A DNA stretch of 11,872 bases, taken from contig JNEM01008549.1 of assembly GCA_000697335.1 (NCBI GenBank), forward strand, positions 1 through 11,872. Direction: 5' to 3'. The notes beneath the pieces were generated by a model that did not search any database, was not told the DNA's origin, and saw only the letters and a program-made list of their open reading frames with translations. The stretch is from Conidiobolus incongruus B7586. Lineage: Eukaryota; Entomophthoromycota; Entomophthoromycetes; Entomophthorales; Conidiobolaceae. Within the stretch, counting starts at the first letter, position 1. The number at the start of each line of letters is the position of its first letter. Below are positions 6,998 to 11,872 of this stretch, one piece after another. A program made the translations under genes and the position numbers.

Positions 6998-9900
6998 ATG
7001 AAGGATAATATACCAACTAAAGAACTTAACAAAGGCTCTGGAAAGAATACTTTTAAAGTAATTTTTATCTTGTAAATTTAATAATTCTTAATACTAATTC
7101 TACATATCTTAGTTTCAAAGTTACAAAGAATTAATAAAAGGGTTAAAATTTGATGTAGTACATAATATCGATAGAAAGCCCAACGATATCGAAGTAATAT
7201 TTAATCCCCAAATCATTCAATATTCAATACTAATTATAAAATTTTAGAAATCGGGATCTCACTTTCGCGATCAGTTGGAGGAGTGGATAATATCCAATCA
7301 AACCACTAAATTTACTGATTTTTATGAAAAAGTCGATAATATTACAAAATCATTGCCACAACTAATCTTTCACAAGGATGAAATTGTGAATTCTTTATTG
7401 GAGAATGTAGATATTGAATTTGAAATTAGCTTAGAACCTTTCCTAAGGTAGTTTGATCGAAGCATATATTAAGAATATTGATTACTGATTTGTTAAAATA
7501 GTTTAATTCCATGTTTGGCTCGAGATCTCAGAGATGAATTATATCCTTATTTCAGTCAGATTGTCAATAAATTATTACCTTTATTAAGTAATCAACAAAA
7601 TCATAAAATTATAGAGGTAAATTCAATTCAATTGATAATTTTATTAATTTTTGGATTAATCTTTTAAATTTAGTGGACATTTTACAGTTTATCATATTTA
7701 ATTAAATATTTGAGCTCTATACTATCTCAAAATTTGATTAATACATTCCAGTAATTATTTATATCAATTATAAACAGAGGTTATTTATTAACAACTGAAT
7801 TAGACTGGTTACTCCACTCCTAGATTTATCAGGAACTCAGCAATTTTTACAGGAATTCTGCTCCCAAAGTATAGGTTTCCTCATTAGAAAGGCGAAAGCT
7901 TCCCAATTGGAAAAGATTCTTTTGTATATTTTGAAATATTACCATAAAAGAGTTACTGAGGATCAGTTCCACGATTATGAAGGTTTGACCAATGGCTTGG
8001 CCATTTTGTTGTTAGAATCTGTCAAGGTATAATATATTTTATATAATAATTAATTGTTGATATTAATAAGCTTGATTTTAGAATTTGGATCATCGTCTCC
8101 ATTCGTCAGGTTTTCCTAACATTTTCAACTTGTTAATTAAAATCTGTTTGAAATTGGAACATATTCCTGATCATTTTACATCCAGTAAATTTCTATAATG
8201 CATAATTTTTTGAAGATATAATAATAAGAATATTTTTATAGCAAATGACCTAGTCATGTTCCCTCTCTTAGCTCAGTTCCTCAAGAAACTCGCATACTAT
8301 GTCCATACTCAAGAAAATGCCAAACCCGTTTGGGAATTATTACACGCTCAGCTAGCTTCACACTTCGAGTCCAAAGATTTGAGTGGGTTGACATGGATTT
8401 TCGGTCTTTGTAACCAATTTTTATCTCATCGCCAAGGTTTTTTATTGGGAGATGTTTCAACTCATTATAAATGCGTACAAGCTATTACTAAAGGATTGTT
8501 CCAACCTAAAGCTGATCCTAAATTATCGCCAGCCCTTCAACTTGAACTTTTCTCATATTTGATTCAAATCATGAGCAAATCCGATCCTTCCAGCTTATAC
8601 ACCAAAGGTCGCAGCATTCTTGACATCATTATTCACACAGAAAATGCCAACATCATCATCACATACTTCAGAACTTTAACTTATATTAAATTTTCGCCAT
8701 TGAGAACGCTCGGTCTCAACAGTTTAATGAAATTTATGAGTTCCAACTGGCAATCTGCTCCCATTGAATTCACTTTACTCATCCACCACTTGATTTCGTC
8801 CGACTTAATTCGTGGTAACAGCAAGAGCCAAGTAGTTTCCTACTTAGACGAGTTTGGTAGAATACAATTTTTCACCCAACAACCAATCGACTATTTCAGA
8901 GAATTGTTGACTGAATTTAAAAATTCCAAACAATTTTCAACAGCTATCAAAGCTGCTTACGATTTTCAAGATAGTAATTTGATGGTTGAAGGTAATAACA
9001 ACTTGCGATTATCTAGCTTAATTGGCATCTACTCTTCCATCTTAACTTCACTACCCCATATTGTAATCAAAGACTTGGAAGAATTTTTGGACCTTTTAAT
9101 TGATAACTTTAATTGCTTAAAGACTTATTTGGCATCAGAGAGTGAATTAAATCAGTACGAATTTACTATTGCTCAGTACTTGTTGGGTCAAATTATTCAA
9201 ATCTATGCCAAAATTTACATGAGAATGTCCAAGGAGTCTGTGAATATGGATTCTTTAGTCAATTTTTATAGGGATATTGTTGACAATGTATTGCCAAAAT
9301 ATCACCAAAGTCAACAAATTGTCGCTGGACTTATCGAATTAATTCAATTGATGAAATATATGACCAGTGTGACCCAATCTAAGCAAGTTGAAAAGGTGAT
9401 AACATATGACGAATTGCACACAATTTACAAAGCTACCGAAAATAATTTGTATCACTTTGACCAAACACTCAGATCCAATACTCTCCTCCTGTACTCTCAA
9501 TACCCCGTGGGTGAAGAAGAATTGAGACGTTTGAACAATGAAAATCCCTTCGAATTGGCCTATTCGATGGAGTCTACCGCTTACGATCTTCCAAACTATC
9601 AAAGTCGTCTTAACACCTTGAAGCGAGTTGTCCAATTACAATTGAATGGCGTTGTTCCTACCGAATTCCATCACTTTGCACTGAAATTGTGTGTATCTCA
9701 CTTCACCATCAATTTCCAACCGCTTTGGAACGAATCTACTAAGTTTATCACCCAATTAATTCAAGGACCTTCCGGTTCCGAATTACTTACATGGGTCATC
9801 AATTTGTTGAAATCTGTCGAAGATGGCAACTTGAAACAGCAATATATCAAGTATAAGAGTGTTGTCGATTTGATGCAACCTACCCCAATTGAAAATCTTT

Positions 9901-11872
9901 TCAACAATCCAGCTCAAAACTTTTTATTCAACTTTTTGAGTTCTCTTACAACTTCCGACAATGCCAACGTAGTCAAACAAATTGAAAACGCCAATGAAAT
10001 CGTATTCCAAGCCAACAAGTTCCGTACTGACGATTTCGATTCTTGGTCGGTTTTCACCTGTTTACTCAATAGCATTATCAAATTGCCCTCTGAAGCTATT
10101 GGCAAGGAGAGTATTTCCGAGTTGTTCAATGCATTCTTGACATTTTACCACAAGTTCCACGACCTAGAATTGGAGAGAGATGAAAATATGGTGCTGAAAG
10201 TGAAAGAATCATCCAAATCGAATCAAGACGATAACGATAATGAAGATGACGATGACGAAGAAATTCTAGAGGAAGAAGCTCCCAGCTCCGAAACCGACGA
10301 AACTCGCTCTAGACCTATGTGGAAACACATGTACCAGTTTTTGGACTTAAATGCCAAGTTACCATCGCCCAAAAGTTTGAGCAATTTTGGCCAAATTTTG
10401 GATATTTATCAAGCTTTGTTATTGCACACCGATCTCCAAATCCAACAGAAAGTTGTTGCGTGCTTCAAGCCTTTGAGCTACAATTATTTGAATCCCTATT
10501 TCGATCAGCTTAAAGATCTTTTAGACGATTCGAAAACCAGAGATGTGATGATTAACTTTAGTTTGGCTCCCGATGCTAACACTATCGAACACAGTCATCG
10601 TACCAAACTGCTCCCTTTCATCACCAGAATCCTTTACGGTCGATTGATTAGTAAGAAGACTAAGAAGGGATCCCAATCGCATCCTCAAGCTAAACGCGCC
10701 GCCATTCTATCGTACATGTCGGGTATGGATTATAAGGAATTGGCCAGTTTGTTCGATTTGTATACCACTCAATATACTTTCTTATTGAAAGATCCCAAGA
10801 ATAATGCTGATGAAATGAATTACGAATTTGAATTTAATGACAAATTAATGGAAGATATGAAATCTGTGCCAATTTACAGACATTTTACATTCCTTAACCT
10901 CCTTCCAGATTTGTTGACGCAACTTGGTGGTTTGACATTACCTTATTATCATCAATTACTAGTCCCTCTTTTCTACCTCATCCACTACGCATCCAACCAC
11001 TTCCAATATTTAACCAACATCCAACAGCATGCTCAAGCTCAACAATACAAAAAGATCCGTAATTTGGGTTATAAACGTCTTGTTAAGATCTTCCAATTGC
11101 GCGCCAATTTTGACTTTGCACCTTATATCCCCAAGGGTATTTTCGGCATTATCGACTCCAAATTGGAAAGCTTCTCACAAGAGAATTCCCAATCCCCCTC
11201 AGCACTCATGGATTTGTTCATGATTTGGGCCCAAAGGGTTGAATTCGCTCCATTCTTGTGGACTTATCGATCCGAATTAATACCCCGTATGATTAACATC
11301 CTATCAGCGAAATCCGTCCAACCCAGTGTAATTCATTTCGTTTTCGACTGGCTCGAACAGTTAATTTTATTGAAATTCAACGAACCCTCAGAAGATTTCA
11401 ATGTTCAGAAACGTATCAAACACTCTGACTACTTCCAACTCATCAAAATATCGGAACTCGAGGGTAACTTGGCCGTCGAGTATGGTATTTTGCCCAACGT
11501 CGCAACCCTTCTAAACAATTTGCATCATGTTATGGCTAACCGTTGGGATTTGCTCATTCTTAACAAGTATAAATTGTTCCAAAAGTGTGTTCAGATTTTA
11601 TCAGTATTCGCTCCCAAAGTCGAAGATAAGAATTTGAGTTACAAATTGTTAGATTTGTTGATTCCATGTCTCGAGAAGGGTGAAGGTATTGTTCCTTACG
11701 AAACTAAAGCTCAACTCTTGTCAATTATTTTGGAGAATTTGAGGAAATTGGAATTGAGTTGGCAACAGTTAGAGCCTTTTTATTATCAGCTCACAAAGCA
11801 TTACTTCGGGTTAGACCATCGCGTATGTCGCACCATCTTAACGGACATTATGTGCTACTTCGCCACTGTCAA
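6998..11872 (+). CDS. UTP20: UTP20, small-subunit processome HEAT-repeat protein (5' part, runs off right edge)
   Basis: UTP20 (DRIM in animals) is a huge HEAT-like repeat protein of the nucleolar U3 small-subunit processome, needed for 18S rRNA maturation. Eight exons join in one frame: 6998-7057, 7113-7193, 7248-7447, 7502-7616, 7674-7750, 7804-8026, 8082-8184 and 8242 to the edge, giving about 1,496 residues. Recognition rests on the N-terminus (NTFKFQSYKEL, then VVHNIDR, matching NTYRF and IIHRIDR in animals), LARDLRDELYPYF, WTFYSLSYLIKYL, GFLIRKAK, an acidic stretch near residues 945-975, and HRTKLLPFITRILYGR near residue 1084, the hallmark at the start of the DRIM region. The family is about 2,500-2,800 residues long, so roughly half is here. 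Introns are 53-57 nt, all GT-AG; exon 5/6 joining (phase 2) is the least certain junction. No Gln is written TAA or TAG, so the standard code applies. The ATG at 6998 fits the family's short N-terminal lead. Confidence 0.97.
7058..8241 (+). other. Seven short spliceosomal introns of UTP20
   Basis: The introns are 7058-7112, 7194-7247, 7448-7501, 7617-7673, 7751-7803, 8027-8081 and 8185-8241, with lengths 55, 54, 54, 57, 53, 55 and 57. The 5' sites read GTAATT, GTAATA, GTAGTT, GTAAAT, GTAATT, GTATAA and GTAAAT; all end in AG, mostly TAG. Branch-like TACTAAT occurs at 7092-7098 and 7228-7234, and TACTGAT at 7483-7489, 12-16 nt before the 3' site. The boundaries were chosen because the flanking exons then match UTP20 without gaps. 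Confidence 0.85.

Noticed and set aside
9339-10129. Minus-strand open frames of 98 and 71 codons
   Set aside because: They lie opposite a continuous, well-matching UTP20 exon and are its shadows.
10319-11223. Plus-strand frames of 64 codons each inside UTP20
   Set aside because: They are out of frame with UTP20, whose own frame continues unbroken through this region.

Overview
This is an AT-rich eukaryotic nuclear window. It carries a multi-exon ribosome-biogenesis gene with short GT-AG introns, several with fungal-like TACTRAT branch motifs, and its intergenic DNA is extremely AT-rich. The right-hand gene reads with the standard code: more than 4.4 kb of spliced coding sequence uses only CAA/CAG for Gln and has no in-frame TAA, TAG or TGA. 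The source could be an AT-rich early-diverging fungus, an amoebozoan or another protist. The sequence alone does not decide which.

Layout, left to right. (1) 1-682 is the 3' part of a Tc1-type DNA transposon, cut by the window edge. It has a clear DD34E transposase C-terminal half, many in-frame TAG/TAA codons, and a plausible 3' terminal inverted repeat ending at a TA. (2) 683-1821 is very AT-rich DNA with no recognisable gene. (3) 1822-2160 and 2851-3189 are two direct copies of a 339-bp, comparatively GC-richer sequence. The first 68 bp are almost identical and the rest is a mosaic of conserved islands and diverged stretches. The ends can pair into a terminal helix, an internal 8-bp helix is kept in both copies, box A/box B-like motifs are present, and T4 runs follow closely. 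This is the best candidate here for an undescribed system: a small family of structured, possibly Pol III-transcribed non-coding RNAs. (4) 3439-4860 is an intact single-exon gene of 473 codons, with a helical middle and a Ser/His/Tyr/Arg-rich basic tail. I do not recognise it; a gag-like origin is possible but unproven. (5) 4861-6997 is AT-rich intergenic DNA. (6) 6998 to the right edge is the 5' part of UTP20, a very large HEAT-like repeat protein of the small-subunit processome: eight exons and seven introns of 53-57 nt, with about 1,496 residues inside the window.

Nothing links these units into one pathway. UTP20 is a normal host housekeeping gene, the transposon is a decayed or foreign-coded insertion, and the repeat pair plus the 473-aa gene form the unexplained accessory block.
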